This document shows, piece by piece, positions 11,028 to 24,180 of a stretch of DNA of 64,000 bases (the stretch's first letter is position 1; each line of letters starts with the position of its first letter). The stretch is from assembly GCA_029990175.1 (NCBI GenBank), contig JARKIP010000042.1, forward strand, positions 4,774,001 through 4,838,000, in the 5' to 3' direction. Position numbers and translations under genes: made by a program. The DNA comes from Petunia secreta. Taxonomy: Eukaryota; Streptophyta; Magnoliopsida; Solanales; Solanaceae. The notes below the pieces were generated by a model, which was given only the letters and a program-made list of their open reading frames with translations, made no database searches and had not been told where the DNA came from.

Positions 11028-14000
11028 ATGTCTACTGCTGCTAAGAACATTGTTGCTGAGCTCAACAAAGGGTTGAAACTCAATGGTGACAACTATGAAA
11101 CCTGGAGCTTAAAAGTCCAATATGTGCTTGAAGAGCAAGAGGCTCTGGAGGCAATTAACATCGTCATGGATGAGCCTGAGGAAGGCACCACGGCTCAGCA
11201 TAGACGTGACCGTGCGACTTATGATGCTTGGAAAAAGAAAGACTCCCTGGCTCGCATTACGTTACTGAGCACCTTAGATGATGATATGGATCACCAAAGA
11301 GCTATGAGTCTTTGGGTTGCTTTGAAGAATAGGTTTGGTACCTGTTCTATTGAAAGGCTACGATCCTTAACAATCAAGTTTGACTCATACAAAAAGCGCC
11401 CAGAACATTCAGTGAGAACTCATCTGAGGCTTATGACAAACATGATTGGGGAATTAAAAGATGCTGGTCATGTGTTGACCGATGAGCAATAAGTTCAAGT
11501 TGTCATACGGTCCTTACCTAATTCTTGGGATCATATGAAGATGCATTTGACCCACAATCAGCTAATCAAGACTCTGGAAGATATCCGAAGATCTCTTGAG
11601 CTTGAAGAGGATCGGCTTGAGGCTGCTAAGCCAACAACTGAGTTGCATATGGCAACATCCTTTAAAGCCAAAGATGGCTTTAATAAAAAGAATTGGGTTA
11701 AGAAAAGAGGACCAACTCAGTCTCAGCCTGCTAAAAGAGCAAGGGCGGAACAACAAAGCAATAACAAACGTCTCAAACGTGTCAATGTTGCAAAGGTGAA
11801 ATGTTTTAACTGTGACAAAAAGGGTCACTATGCTAAGGATTGCTCTGAGCCTCCTAGAAAGGTATTTCACAAAACTCAAACTAGTGAACTTTGTGTTTCT
11901 AGTTCAGTATTTTTTACTGAATCTAATCCTTTGTGGATTGTAGACTCGGGAGCAACGGACCACATAACGAGGGAACGCAATTCCTTTGTGGAGTTTCGGC
12001 GTATTTCACGTGGAACAAAGTGGATTTATGTGGGAAACAACAATAAGTTTGCTGTTGAAGGGATCGGTATATGCAAGTTAGTCTTGTGTGGTGGCCGACA
12101 CCTACTACTACATGATTTCCTCTATGCTCCAGGAATTTGCCGGAATATTATTTCTGTTATTGTTTTGCTTAGACTTGGCTTTAGCTTGTTTTTCCATGAC
12201 CATTATGTCTAATTGACTTTAGGTTCAACTTTATTTGGTTTTGGTCATGTGACCGGAGGTTTTATTATTATGGATTTGGATTATGATTCATTTAATAATA
12301 ATGCTAGTTTTTCTATGTTTGCTTCCTCACATAAATATGATAGTGATGTAAATATATGGTATGCTAGACTTGGTCATATTAGCCAGCAAAGAATGCAAAG
12401 GTTAGCAAAACAAGGTTTGCTTACTGGCATTGAACATGTGGAATTGTCCACTTGTGAAAATTGTCTAGCAGGAAAATCTGCAAGAAAACCCTTCGGTAAA
12501 GCGACTAGAGCTGAATATCCCTTGCAATTAGTCCATTCGGACATCTGTGGGCCTATAAATGTCAGGGCTAGGCATGGAGCGTACTATTTCATCACATTTA
12601 TAGATGACTACACTCGTTTCGGTTCTGTCTATTTAATTTTCCACAAATCAGAAGCAATAAGTTGTTTCCAACGCTATATGAGCTTAGTGGAAAATCAATT
12701 AGACAAGAAGATAAAAGTTCTTCGAACTGACCGAGGTCGAGAGTACTTGTCAACTCAATTTAACGAGTTATGTGATGGAAAGGGAATTATTCATCAGTTG
12801 ACTATCCCAAATACTCCACAACAAAATGGTGTTGCGGAGAGAAGAAACAGGACGCTTCTAGAAATGGTTAGGTCAATGATGGCACAAGCTAACCTTCCAA
12901 TTAGTTATTGGGGTGATGCATTGCTTACTGCTACCTATGTACTTAACCGAGTGCCTACAAAATCAGTTGCAACCACTCCATATGAGTTGTGGACTGGAAG
13001 AGCACCTAACCTAAGTATATTAAGACCTTGGGGTTGCGCTGCCTATACACATGATTCTTCTCACAAACATGGAAAATTAGGCCCAAGAGGAAAGAAATTT
13101 ATCTTTATAAGATACTCAAAAACCTCTAAGGGTTATGTGTTTATAGGTTTGCAAGACAGTGGGAGCGTAACTGAGTTTGAATCACGAGATGTCATATTCT
13201 TAGAGGATGAGTTTCCTAAAAAGGGAGAGGTAGATCAAGACCTAACCTTGTTTGAGATAGAGGATCAAGATCAACAAAGATTACTTCATTCGAGTGGGAG
13301 AAATTTAACTGATGATGAATTAGTTTCACATCAACAACCTCCTTCATCATCGGATGCGAATGTAAGTAATCATTTGACATCAAATAGTGACCAAATGGAT
13401 CTTGTTCCAAGTGGGAGCGAGATGGTCACTGATCTTGTTCCAAGTGGGAGCAGGATAGATGTTCTTGATTCAAGTGGGAGTAACGTTGATCCAAATGGGA
13501 ACAACGAAGAAGAATCGCAAAAAGGACGTGGTTTACGTAAAAACATTCCACGCCGACGATTTGATGTCGAAGGTGCTGAACTTTTTATGTTGTTCTTACA
13601 AGTAGAAAACGAGCCTAAAAATGCAAAAGAGGCTCTCTCATGCCCTTCTAAGGAAAAATGGATAAAGCAATGGAAGATGAAATGGAGTCAATGAGAGTCA
13701 ACAAAGTCTGGGAACTAGTTGATCTCCCAAAAGAATGTAGAGCTATTGGGAGCAAATGGGTTCTCAAGATTAAGCTCAAGGCTGATGGCACAGTTGAGAG
13801 ATATAAGGCTCGACTGGTGGCCAAAGGATATACACAACAGGAAGGAATAGACTACGAAGAGACTTTCTCACCTGTTGTGCGATTTAACTCAATTCGCCTG
13901 ATTCTAGCTGTAGTAGCAAGTTTAGATCTTGAATTACATCAGATGGATGTAAAGACTGCCTTTCTCAATGGAGAATTAGATGAAGAAATTTATATGGAAC

Positions 14001-15175
14001 AACCCGAATGTTTCATTAAAAAAGGCCACGAACAAAAGGTTTGTAGACTTATGAAGTCTATTTATGGCCTTAAACAATCTTCAAGGCAGTGGTATATACA
14101 CTTTCAAAATGTGATCATATCCAATGGTTTTACTATGGTTGATGAAGACCATTGTGTTTATACCAAGAGATCAAGAAATAAGCTTGTAATTCTGACATTG
14201 TATGTCGATGATATACTTATAGCTGGAAATGATAAGGAGTTAATAAACGAGGTAAAGACCTGGTTGTCGTCTCAATTTGAGATGAAAGATATGGGTGAAG
14301 CTGCATATATTCTTGGAATCAAGATTTCAAGAGATCGTCCTAAGAAACTATTGTATCTCTCTCAAGAGAATTACATTATGAAAATTCTTGAACGATTTAA
14401 TATGCAGAATAGCAACCCAATTGACACTCCTATCAGCAAAGGCCATAACTTGAGAAATCATTTGTGTCCTCAGACTCCTGAAGAGACAGAAAAGATGAAG
14501 CGAGTGCCTTACAGAAGTGCAGTCGGATGTCTAATGTATGCTATGGTGTGTACTAGACCTGATATTTATCAAGCAGTTGGCTTGGTAAGTAGATATCAAT
14601 CCGATCCAGGTCCAGTACATTGGCAAGAAGTAAAGAGGATCATGAGATATCTGAGAGGAACAGCTGACTACGCACTTTGTTATCAAGGCAGCAAAGATTT
14701 GCGATTAGTTGGATACACTGATGCTGATCATGGAGGAGATTTAGACGAGAGGAAGTCTACTTCAGGATATGTCTTCTTACATAGTAATGGTGCCATATCA
14801 TGGAAGAGTAAGAAGCAATCATGTGTAGCACTATCCACGATGGAAGTCGAATATGTGGCTTTGTCAAAAGCAACAAAAGAAGTTTTTTGGTTAAATAGGC
14901 TCTTCAAAAGCTTGTTGGGTAACACTGATGATTAACCAGTGTTGGTCTACTGTGATAGTAAGGGTGCAGTTGATGCAACCAAGAATCCTAAGCATCATTG
15001 TGATACTAAGCACATATATATCAAGTATAACTATGCAAGGGACATGTATAAACACAAGAGGTTGAACCTGGTGAAAATATCTACAGAAGATATGGTAGCA
15101 GACCCATTGACCAAGCCTTTAGCTAGAGATGCATTTGTGAGACACACTAGGTCTCAAGGCTTGCGTAGACTTTGA
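11028..15175 (+). pseudogene. copia B gag-pol polyprotein, nearly complete but broken
   Basis: Gag starts at ATG 11028 (ELNKGLKLNGDNYETW) and includes the zinc knuckle CFNCDKKGHYAKDC at about 11802-11843. Protease follows with WIVDSGATDHIT at about 11935-11970. Integrase has the zinc region around 12355-12475 and acidic residues in FIDDY, LRTDRG and NGVAERRNRTL (12600-12850). Reverse transcriptase (from about 13,690) keeps an intact YVDDILIAGN box at about 14200-14230. RNase H continues to TKPLARDAF near 15130. Stops occur at 11490-11492, 12210-12212 and 14933-14935. A +1 shift, apparently an extra A near 13,655-13,665, moves the frame between integrase and reverse transcriptase. Apart from these few lesions the frame is open throughout. 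Confidence 0.95.
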
Positions 15176-16212
15176 GTGATTTTGTATTATTCTTTGTTTT
15201 CCCAGTTGTTTACAAAACTATGTTCTTTAATAATCAACAAAGTTGATTTACTTGCATACATGTTCATAATTTATTGAGTGTTTAGTACATTCTTCAATTA
15301 TATTTTAGTATGTCGGGTAGACAAGAGGTTGGCTTTCTCACACAGGCAACCGCCTCCTTATCTTAGTGATAAGTGGAGATGAGACTTGATTTTAAGAAAA
15401 ATTATCAAATGGATAATTTGAGAGCGATATGCTTAAAATCAATACAGTCGTTTAAATAATAACATAAGGTTATTAAGGTGAAAGGATGTTCACCTAGTCT
15501 ACTTAGTGAGCTAGATGTGAGTTTAAGAAACTCGAATTTAGATACATATGGTGTCTGAATTTCATCTATACAACATTATTTATAAAGACATACGCTCCTT
15601 AAGGAAAGGAGAAAAATGTTGTAGCACGTAGTTTCATACCATGTGTGCTAATGTTGACCTTGGGTTAACATAAGTTTGATCTCAACTTACTGTTGCGTGA
15701 GACCCAGAGCCTTTATGCTGGCTCAAATTAAATACCCTCAGTCACTCCGATCAGATACTTGAGACTTAGTCTAATGTTAGCTATCTTAGTGTGTTTCCAA
15801 AAGACCATGAAAATGGATGCGGTCTGGCGGGACATATCTAGAAAAGCAGTTGAGCTAATGTTAAAAGAATCGTGAGAAGAGGAAGATCTTTGATGGAATC
15901 TCATTAATTTTGTGTTCACAGGTGCACCAGTTATAACTTATGAGTTATAATTGTGAATACATAAAAATAATATTTGAGATTTTGAGAGGATATCAAAATG
16001 TGATTAATATGATCTAGGGTATTGCATACTTTATAATCTACTTGCAGGTTTGCGCTCGACGAGAGGCTATATACTCCTAACAGATGTATAGCACGTAGCT
16101 CTCACAGTATGCTGGTCGCACGGTCTATTTCACTGTATGAATATTTGTAGAGATGAGATGAGAATATGTTTCTCATATTGTAAGAGCACTCCCATTATGT
16201 GTGAGTGGAAGA
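15176..16212 (+). other. copia B 3' untranslated region
   Basis: About 1 kb between the polyprotein stop and the 3' LTR. It has no supported frame. A purine-rich stretch (GAGTGGAAGA) at 16203-16212 directly precedes the LTR and is the likely plus-strand primer. Confidence 0.7.
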
Positions 16213-16610
16213 TGTTGGATTTATCTTAATAAAAGAGTCCACCCATAAAGGGGTGCTCTTAATATCTATCCAGGTAAAAAGATAAGTTACTTGGTAGAGT
16301 CCTACAAGAGGACAACTACTGTATTATACAGTTATAAATACAGTAGTAATAGGCTTAGATAAACATACTGATTTCTCTACAGCTCTTCCTATCTCTCTCT
16401 CTCTAAAATAAACTAGTGTTTAGACTGTGGATAAAGGGGTTGATCCGTCAAGCACGTGACAACCACCGACGGCCAGTAATTCCAGCCACGGTTCAAGATC
16501 CTACCGCTTCCGCTTACGAGAACAACAAGTAAGTTCTCGGTTTATGTTTAAACAATCTATTTAGTATAGATTTGTTGTTATATGAATATATGCATATTTG
16601 TATTCCTTCA
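16213..16610 (+). repeat. copia B 3' LTR
   Basis: Same termini as the 5' LTR (TGTTGGATTT...TTCCTTCA), 398 bp, about 8 substitutions by eye, a CT expansion and a 9-bp deletion relative to it. It is followed by TTATT. Confidence 0.95.
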
Positions 16611-16615
16611 TTATT

Positions 16616-18430
16616 GACTATGCATTTCTCAACTGTTACGATAAAAAATTGAAAATAACAAATGGAATGAATGAGACAGAATAAAAGATATCTTGTTCAA
16701 CTCCCCATTGGTGTTTAAATATAATAAAGGAAAAATTACATGTAACACTTATAGGTGTAATAAACAATAAATAAACAGATTTTTTTTAGTTATGAGATCT
16801 AAACTTTTAGTAAATATGGCTATCAGTTTCTAGCCTAATAAGTAGGTGAGATAGTGGAGAGTAAACTTGCCTATAATTTAGGAGAAATAGAGAATGCAGT
16901 TAATTTAAGCTATTAGATAATTAAATAATAAATCATATCCCTAATTTTTCTCCCTAATGATCTCTTTCGCCCTTTTTCTTATTCACAATAAAAACCATAA
17001 TCTTTGGAGCTTGATTATATTCCAACACATATTTCTTGTAAGCTTAGATTTAGTGAATATCACATCTATATATAATATATTTTTTTCCTTAGCAAGTTGT
17101 GTAAATTTATAAAGCTATCAAGGAAAAATAGATCAATTTAGTATGGAGAAACTATAAGATTGATTTATGGGAAAATGTATCAAGTATATCAATGAAAACA
17201 AACTAGTGTGTCTTCTTCTCCTACTGATGTATATTATTCAGGCATATTTTTATTATATTATAGATATCTTGAACTAAATTCTGAAAATATATTATTAATG
17301 ATAAATTCAATTTATTTTAAAATTATAATGTATGAGCGATATGCATACATTATGCATATTATATAATTGTACCATTAGCACTACTGATATTCATACATTA
17401 TGCATATTATATAATTATATGATTGGCAGTGGCACTACAGATATTCATACATTATGCATAAATAACTGTACAATTGACACTAGTGATATGCATATATTAT
17501 GCATATTATATATATGTGCAATTTAAATATTGGACTAATATGTTGAAAGCAGTGATCAGTGATAAATAACATGTACGCTATCTATATACTATATATTTAA
17601 CATATATGTCGTTATATTTGATTAAAATATGTGTATTTATATCCATAGTATAATAGAGTTATATATTAAGGCAACTTGATAAGAATATCTCCTGGACTTT
17701 GCGTTTTATCATTATTGCCATAATAGAGTTATACAATTTATTAGTGTATTGGTCTAATTATGGTATAGTAATTCGGCGAGAGTTTAGCGTTTATTTTGGG
17801 GATAAATTCTTAATGCATTCTCTCTCCTTTAGTATTATTTGGCTAGCTTTTGTGGAAGATTTTCGGGGGCTATTTGACCGGAGGGCTAATGCTAATTTTG
17901 GCTATTTATGTTGTTTTCTCTATAATAAATACTAGAACTTACTTTTTTCAAATTTTCCAGCAGGGATGTTACAATTTGGAGCACTACTATATTCATTTTA
18001 ACATTTGTACCGCCAGGACCTTCCTTCTAAATAGGAAGTTTGCTGAAAGCAACAACTTTTGGTGGCTTGGATATTAAACAAATAGAACTATTTTAAAGAG
18101 AAAATAGCAAGTAAACCAACTAATGAGGCAAAGATGATGTGCAAAATAAACGAAAAGAGAATGGACGGCCAAATTAGAAACCAAATGAACGTGCAAACTT
18201 TGACCCAACATGAAGAAAGGACTAAGTCAAACACCCTGCATTACTTAATATATTCTAGATCTAGAAGCATTACACTTGAACATTGTAGTCAACTAAAATC
18301 TGATTCCTCCTGCAATTAAGATGTTAATTGAATGACTTGATTTTCAAATTAACAAAAACACATCCAAATAGAACACTTCTTTGAGAGATGAGACTTTTGA
18401 CCATATGTTCTAATGGATCAAGATAGGAAG
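16616..18430. other. CACTA middle segment, gene-free
   Basis: This is AT-rich sequence between copia B and the RTE LINE. Apart from a short tandem repeat at 17344-17525, nothing recognisable was found. The small open stretches at about 17700-18320 have no family resemblance. Confidence 0.5.
17344..17525 (+). repeat. Four-copy tandem repeat, about 45-54 bp
   Basis: CATACATTATGCAT begins copies at 17344, 17392 and 17446, and a variant begins at 17491. Each is followed by ATATTATATAA-like and CACTA(C/G)(T/A)GATAT-like sequence. The repeat keeps a frame open by chance on the plus strand. I do not consider that frame a gene. Confidence 0.8.
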
Positions 18431-18447
18431 TAGCTCCATTTTGCATA
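18431..18447. repeat. Target-site duplication of the RTE LINE, left copy
   Basis: TAGCTCCATTTTGCATA here matches TAGCTCCATTTTGTATA at 22446-22462 with one mismatch. It fixes both ends of the RTE insertion, including a 5' end well upstream of its coding region. Confidence 0.85.
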
Positions 18448-18750
18448 CAACAACAACATACCCAGTATATCCTACAAGTGGTGGTCTGGGGAGGGTGAGA
18501 TATACGCAGACCTTACCCCCACCAAGGTGGAGAGGCTGTTTCCGATAGACCCTCGGCTAGGCAAAAAACATATCAGAAAACATATATGATAGTCAGGCCA
18601 ATAATATCATGCTATAAAGGATATTAAAACTAAAAATTATCCAATAAACTGATAATAACAGTAGATATAAAGGCAAAGAAGTAAAAAATAAAAATTATCT
18701 ATATAAGTATTATACTACATCTATCAGGGGAAAAGATATTCGACTACAAC

Positions 18751-21689
18751 CTAACCTTCAACTCTAATCCTCGACCTCCACGCCCCCCTATCTAGGGTCA
18801 TGTCCTCGGTGATCTGAGTCCGGACCATGTTCTGTCTAATCACCTCGGCCCAGTTCTTCTTCGGTCTACCTCTTCCTCTCCGTAGACCCAGAACGGCTAA
18901 TCTCTCACACCTCATGACCGGAGCATCTATACTTCTCCTTCTCACGTGACCGAACGATCGTAGCCTCGCCTCTCGCATCTTCTCAGCCACTGGGGCTACA
19001 CCAACCTTGTCACGAATAACTTCATTCTTAATCTTATCCATCTTTGTGTGCCCACACATCCATCTAAGCATTCTCATTTCCGCTACGCTCATCTTCTGGA
19101 CGTGAGAGTTCTTGACTGGCCAACACTCTACACCATACAACATAGCTGGTCTAACGACCACCCTATATAATTTGCCTTTAAGCCTAAGTGGCACTCTTTT
19201 ATCACAAAGTACACCGGAAGCAAGCCTCCACTTCATCCAGCCTACTCTTATACGGTGTGTGACATCATCATCGATCTACCCAGTACCTTGGAGGATTGAG
19301 CCAAGATATTTGAAGCTCTTTTTCCTAGGAATGACTTGGGAATCAAGCTTTACTTCCATAACTGACGCATCCGGAGCGTCACTAAACTTGCATTCCATAT
19401 ATTCTATCTTTGTCTGCTTAGTCTAAAGCCTTTAGACTCTATAGTCTGCCTCCACACCTCCAGCTTCTCAGTGACACCTCTGCGTGCCTCCTCCACCAAC
19501 ACTATATCATCTGCGAATAACATAAACCACGACACCTCTCCTTGGATACTCCGAGTCAACACATCCATCACCAGCGCAAATAGAAATGGGCTAAGAGCTG
19601 ACCCTTGATGAAGCCTCATCTCGACCGGGAAGTAATCTGACTCTCCTCCCACCATCCTCACTCGAGTCTTAGCTCCTTCATACATATCCTTAATCACCCT
19701 GATGTATGCCATTGGAACCCTTTTAGATTCCAGGCATCTCCACATAACCTCCCTAGGGACCTTGTCATACGCTTTTTCTAGGTCAATGAATACCATATGC
19801 AGGTCTCTTTTCTTGTCCCTATACTGCTCGACCAGCTTCCTCAACAAATGAATGGCTTCCGTAGTCGATCTTCCAGGCATGAATACAAACTGGCTCTCAG
19901 AAATGTGCATATCCCTCCTCATCCTCATCTCCACCATCCTCTCCCAGACTTTCATAGTGTGGCTGAGTAGTTTGATGCCCCTATAATTGTTGCAGTTCTA
20001 TACATCCCCTTTGTTCTTGTATAATGGAACCATGCAACTCCATCTCCATTCCTCAGGCATTTTCGCCGATCTAAGGATGGCATTAAACAACCTGGTCAGC
20101 CACTCCAGACCTGCTCTACCCACGATCTTCCAAAAGTCTACTGGAATCTCATCCGGCTCAGTCGCTCTTCCCCCTCGCATTTTTCGAACTGCCCCCTTGA
20201 TCTCCTCAACACTTATACGCCTACAATACCCGAATTCTCGACGACCCTATGAGTGGGCTAACTCATCCAGCACCACATGACTATCGCCATCAGAGTTCAA
20301 GAGCTTATGGAAGTACGCCTGCCATCTCTGTCTAATACGAGCCTCTTCCACCAGCACTACCCCATCCTCATCTTTAATGCACCTCACTTGATCCAGATCC
20401 CGCGATCGCCGCCCCCTTTCCTTCGCGAGCCTATACAACTTCCGGTCTCCTCCCTTTTCAGCTAATTCTTTATATAGCTGCTCATAAGCAGCCGTTTTAG
20501 CCGTCGAAACTGCTAACTTTGCTTCCTTCTTTGCAGTCTTATATCCTTCCCTATTCTTCATCTTTTCCTCCTCATTACCGCTCTCAATCCACTTCAAATA
20601 TACAGCTTTTTTGGCTCCCACTTTCTCTTGAACAGCTTCATTATACCACCAATCCCCTTTGTGCCTATAAGGGTTTCCCTTAGAAACCCCAAGCACTTCT
20701 CTGGCAGCGCCCCTAATGCATTCTGATGTCTTAGCCCACATACCGCTCGCGTCCCTGCAAGTCTCCCAGGCACCCATAGCATCCAGCTTCTTCCCCATCT
20801 CCTGGGTCTTCTCCACAGTCAAGGCCCCCCATTTAATTCGCGGACGCTCTGACACAATCCTCTTCTTCTTCGGCCTTACAATATCTAACTCCAACACTAA
20901 GAGCCTATGTTGGGTAACAAGGTTTTCGCCCGGGATAACCTTGCAATCTCTACACACACCCCTATCGCTCTTCCTTAGGAGAAGGAAATCAATCTGGGTC
21001 TTTGCCCTCGAACTACAGAAGGTGACCAAGTGCTCTTCTTTTTTCTGAAAACTCGAGTTAGCTATAGCCAAATCAAAAGCTTTAGAAAAGTCCAGAAGAG
21101 CCACTCCACCTTCATTTCTATCCCCAAAAACAAAATCACCATGCACTCCAACGTAGGCCCCCGAAGATGCCCCGATGTGACCATTGAAGTCACCTCAAAT
21201 GAATAGCTTCTCATTGGCAGGGATGCTCTGCGCAACCTCGTCTAGACCCTCCCAAAAGTGCTTCTTGACTTCTTCATCCAAGCCGGCTTGGGGTGCATAA
21301 GCACTAACAATGTTTAAGGTGAGCCCACCTATGACGAACTTGATAGCCATCAACCTATCATTCACCCTCCTGACCTCCACCACTTGCTCACGCAAATCTC
21401 CATTGACTAAAATACCTACTCCATTCCTGTCCCTCGAGATTCCAGAGTACCACAATTTATACCCGTCTACATCTCGCGCCTTAGTTCACACCCATTTGGT
21501 CTCCTGAACACAGTCAATACTAATCCTCTTTTTCTTAAGAATCTTTACCAAATCTATAGACTTCTCCGTCAAGGATCCGATGTTCCAAGACCCAATTCTT
21601 AACCTAGAAAATTCTTTACCACCCCGACCCCCCGCCTCAGGCCCCAATCGAGGACACGACCTCAAACTACCATCGCCAACCACCGCCAC
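18751..21689 (-). pseudogene. RTE endonuclease-reverse transcriptase, few lesions
   Basis: Read on the minus strand, the N-terminal apurinic-type endonuclease (21620-20900) shows [31 protein letters not shown] and [13 protein letters not shown]. The reverse transcriptase (20180-19400) shows [47 protein letters not shown] and an intact [10 protein letters not shown] box at about 19,520. The C-terminal part (19236-18751) has [10 protein letters not shown] and [12 protein letters not shown]. In-frame stops break the frame near 21483, 21192, 20244 and 19995; two of them sit where glycine is expected and one where glutamine is. A frameshift or gap near 19,400-19,240 separates the C-terminal part. 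Otherwise the frame is continuous from 21689 to about 19404. Confidence 0.93.
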
Positions 21690-21699
21690 ACTACTGGAA

Positions 21700-22445
21700 A
21701 CTAGAGTATATCAATAGAAGCTCCATAGAACAAGTAAAATAATGCAAATATATTAATACCCAAACTAATGACAAGCCAATACTATAAGGATCTAGGCAAT
21801 AATGTGAGTAATGCTACCTCTAAAACACAAATTCATAATAAATTGCAGAGATTCAAGAAAGCCAAGATGGAGGATAGTCCAAGCAACCAGGCTGAAATGC
21901 AAGTTCAGTACGCAAATAAAAACCAAGAACGATGTAAAAAGTGTAAAGATTCAAGAAAGCAAACCCAATGCGGGATGTGGATTTCCCGCTCTGAACCGAT
22001 CTCGACGTGAGTGCTGCTGCGTTACTGTTGTTAGCCGCGTACAGTTGATGACCGGGAACGGTGCCAGTGTGCTTCTGGTATTGGCCTTAGATGGCAGTTG
22101 CTTTCCCGTTGAAAACAGAAACTGTAGCAGCTTCACTGATGTTGCTCGCTGGGTGTGGTTGCGAGCCACTGTTGCTGGTTCACGCCGCTGATACACACCG
22201 AAAAAAGTGGATTTTAGCCGGAAGCAGTGGTGGGGGACGGGGAGCAGAGAGAGAGAAAGAGAAGAAAGGGGCGAGAGGAAAGGGGAGAAGAGAGAGAAAG
22301 TTACCGTTACCTGGGCCTTACTGGCCGGAAAAAATGGAGGTGACCGTTGGTTTTGAAGCTATTGAATGTTGGGGAAGAAAGGAGGGGGAGGAGAGAGAAA
22401 AGTTCTATCAATCAAGGATCAATTGAGATACATTGACTGAAAAAA
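21700..22445 (-). other. RTE 5' untranslated region
   Basis: On the transcript strand this begins at 22445 and has a CT-rich stretch (plus-strand GAGAGAGAAAGAGAAGAAAG at about 22240-22310), then GC-rich sequence down to the start near 21689. Small frames in both directions exist but have no recognisable product. Its inclusion in the element rests on the 17-bp duplication at its outer edge. Confidence 0.65.
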
Positions 22446-22462
22446 TAGCTCCATTTTGTATA

Positions 22463-24180
22463 TAAGTATTTAATGTATATCATTGCAATCTCAAATAGTG
22501 CGGCTCAATAATAAAAAGTACTAGTATTTTTAACAAAAATTAACCAATAGTAATTAAGCTTTTTCAATTATAGGTCTCACCTCTAGCTTGAGAAGGTGCC
22601 CTGCTTAAGATTTTGAGAGCCTGTTATAGTTTTAATACTCAAGCACAAAGAGAGGAAGTCCTCCACGGAGAGTGCCCGTTTGATCAACTAAGAGGAAAGA
22701 TACATCCAATTATTATTTTCACGAATATTATTTGATCTAAAGAGTTCCATAAGACATATCCCCACCCTTTTTCTTTGAGAACAACCATTCTATGCTAACC
22801 ACTTCATGTCAAGGAAAAACAACTTAGCTACTCTTTGAAGTTTTCACTTCTCAATGAATCACAAAATGAAACAAAAAAGAAAATTAGAAATAACATACAG
22901 ATTTTGGGAGAATTAAAGAAGTTAAAGTACTATAGCTAAAACATTGCATTCCTAAATAAACACAAAACTATTTTGCTGTCAAATAAGATAACAAGGACTA
23001 AAGCAAGTCAGGCTAAATCCCACCTTAAGTTCATCTAAGGTTGATTTGTAACCTCTAAAACTATTTAATAATATCTTAGGATAAACAAAGTAAATAAACT
23101 AGTATAAAAAAATATTTTAATCCAATACTCTTATCTTGAAACTAATGAGAAAAGAACTAGAAAATTATAACACTCGTATCATAATCTAAATTCAGTTCCA
23201 GTTTTTTTCTCTTCAACAAATAACTTAAACATTTATCAAATAAAAGGACCGAATCACATAAATCAAATTATTTGCTAATATTTGTAGAACAACTCTATTT
23301 GATGTAAAAATCATATTTTGCATAAGAGAATGAATCAAAAGATAAGGAATTTGGGCTTACAATGATGATGCCAATGAAACCCTAGAGTATGGCGTGGCGG
23401 GGGCGAAGGTTATGTGCTGGAGTTGAAATGCAGCCAGTATTGAGTCATTTGTCAATAGTGGGGTTAGGATTGTAGAGCCTAGTTTTAGAATTTAGATGAA
23501 AGAGAAAGATAGAAAATTAGCTTTTAGAAATTGGGAAAAAACTGTTTTGGGGGCAGGGAAGGGAGGGGGTCGGAGGAGGCATAAGATGAGTCGATGAGGA
23601 GTTATTCCAAAATGAGGGAATCGCTGGTGCTTTTTTTTTTTTTTTTTGTCAAATAAATTTAACTTTATGTCGGGAATTATAAACGTTTTACGCAAAAAAT
23701 TGACTTTAACAAACGAGAAAAAATCCAAAAAATTCACCAGTTCTCTCAATAAGAGCTGGTCTTACCTAATTGCCCCAACTTAAAAATATTTTAAGTAAAT
23801 ATCCTTCATATCATATCCCCTGTGAAAGTACTATTTTGCCCCCGCCTAACATCATTCACGCTCAAAGGGTTTCTCTGTCTCTTTCGACGTTCCTGATCTT
23901 TCTTTCCTTGTTTCTTCATTTTGTACTGCAGATTTAATGTTCGTTTTCTCTCATTTTCGTGTGTTTGTTATATTATTTTTTATTTAAATTGTTATTTTTA
24001 CTAAGCCTAATCATTTATCTGCAAATTTTTTCCCCTGCAATTTTATTTGTATACTTATTGTGGCTGTTTATATATTTATTTTTCAGTTATTTCTATTTTG
24101 ATTTATGTTTGAGGTTTTTGTAGATTCTTTTGGTTGTGTTTGCTTGATTCCGGTGAATTGAAGCTTCAAAATTCATATAG
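22463..24180. other. CACTA right-middle segment, gene-free
   Basis: No coding sequence could be supported. Notable only are a poly-T run at about 23631-23647 and a promoter- or leader-like pyrimidine-rich stretch at about 23,870-23,960. Confidence 0.5.

Larger units (their letters stand above)
8905..16610 (+). mobile_element. Ty1/copia retrotransposon, complete (copia B)
   Basis: A complete 7.7-kb element has two LTRs of 404 and 398 bp, a partial primer binding site, a 1.7-kb leader and one polyprotein frame in the order gag, protease, integrase, reverse transcriptase, RNase H. Integrase before reverse transcriptase defines Ty1/copia. The 5-bp duplication is perfect. By eye I count about 8 substitutions between LTRs plus small indels (about 2%), so the insertion is fairly recent. 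Three in-frame stops and one frameshift make it non-autonomous now. Confidence 0.95.
18448..22445 (-). mobile_element. RTE-type LINE, apparently full length
   Basis: A minus-strand non-LTR element of about 4.0 kb. Its 3' end is at 18448, where the plus strand reads ACAACAACA, the TTG-type tail of plant RTE elements. Just inside is the conserved 3' UTR block (about 18458-18560). The coding region is 21689-18751, and a pyrimidine-rich 5' UTR (transcript strand) lies at 21700-22445. The 17-bp duplication at both sides indicates a complete insertion. One protein carries endonuclease and reverse transcriptase, which is the RTE layout. Confidence 0.92.

Noticed and set aside
17332..17526. 64-residue repetitive frame
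   Set aside because: Created by the 45-54 bp tandem repeat; the composition is that of AT-rich noncoding DNA.
21951..22196. Short open frames near the RTE 5' end as a separate host exon
   Set aside because: They lie between the RTE coding start and the outer 17-bp duplication, so they belong to the element's 5' UTR.
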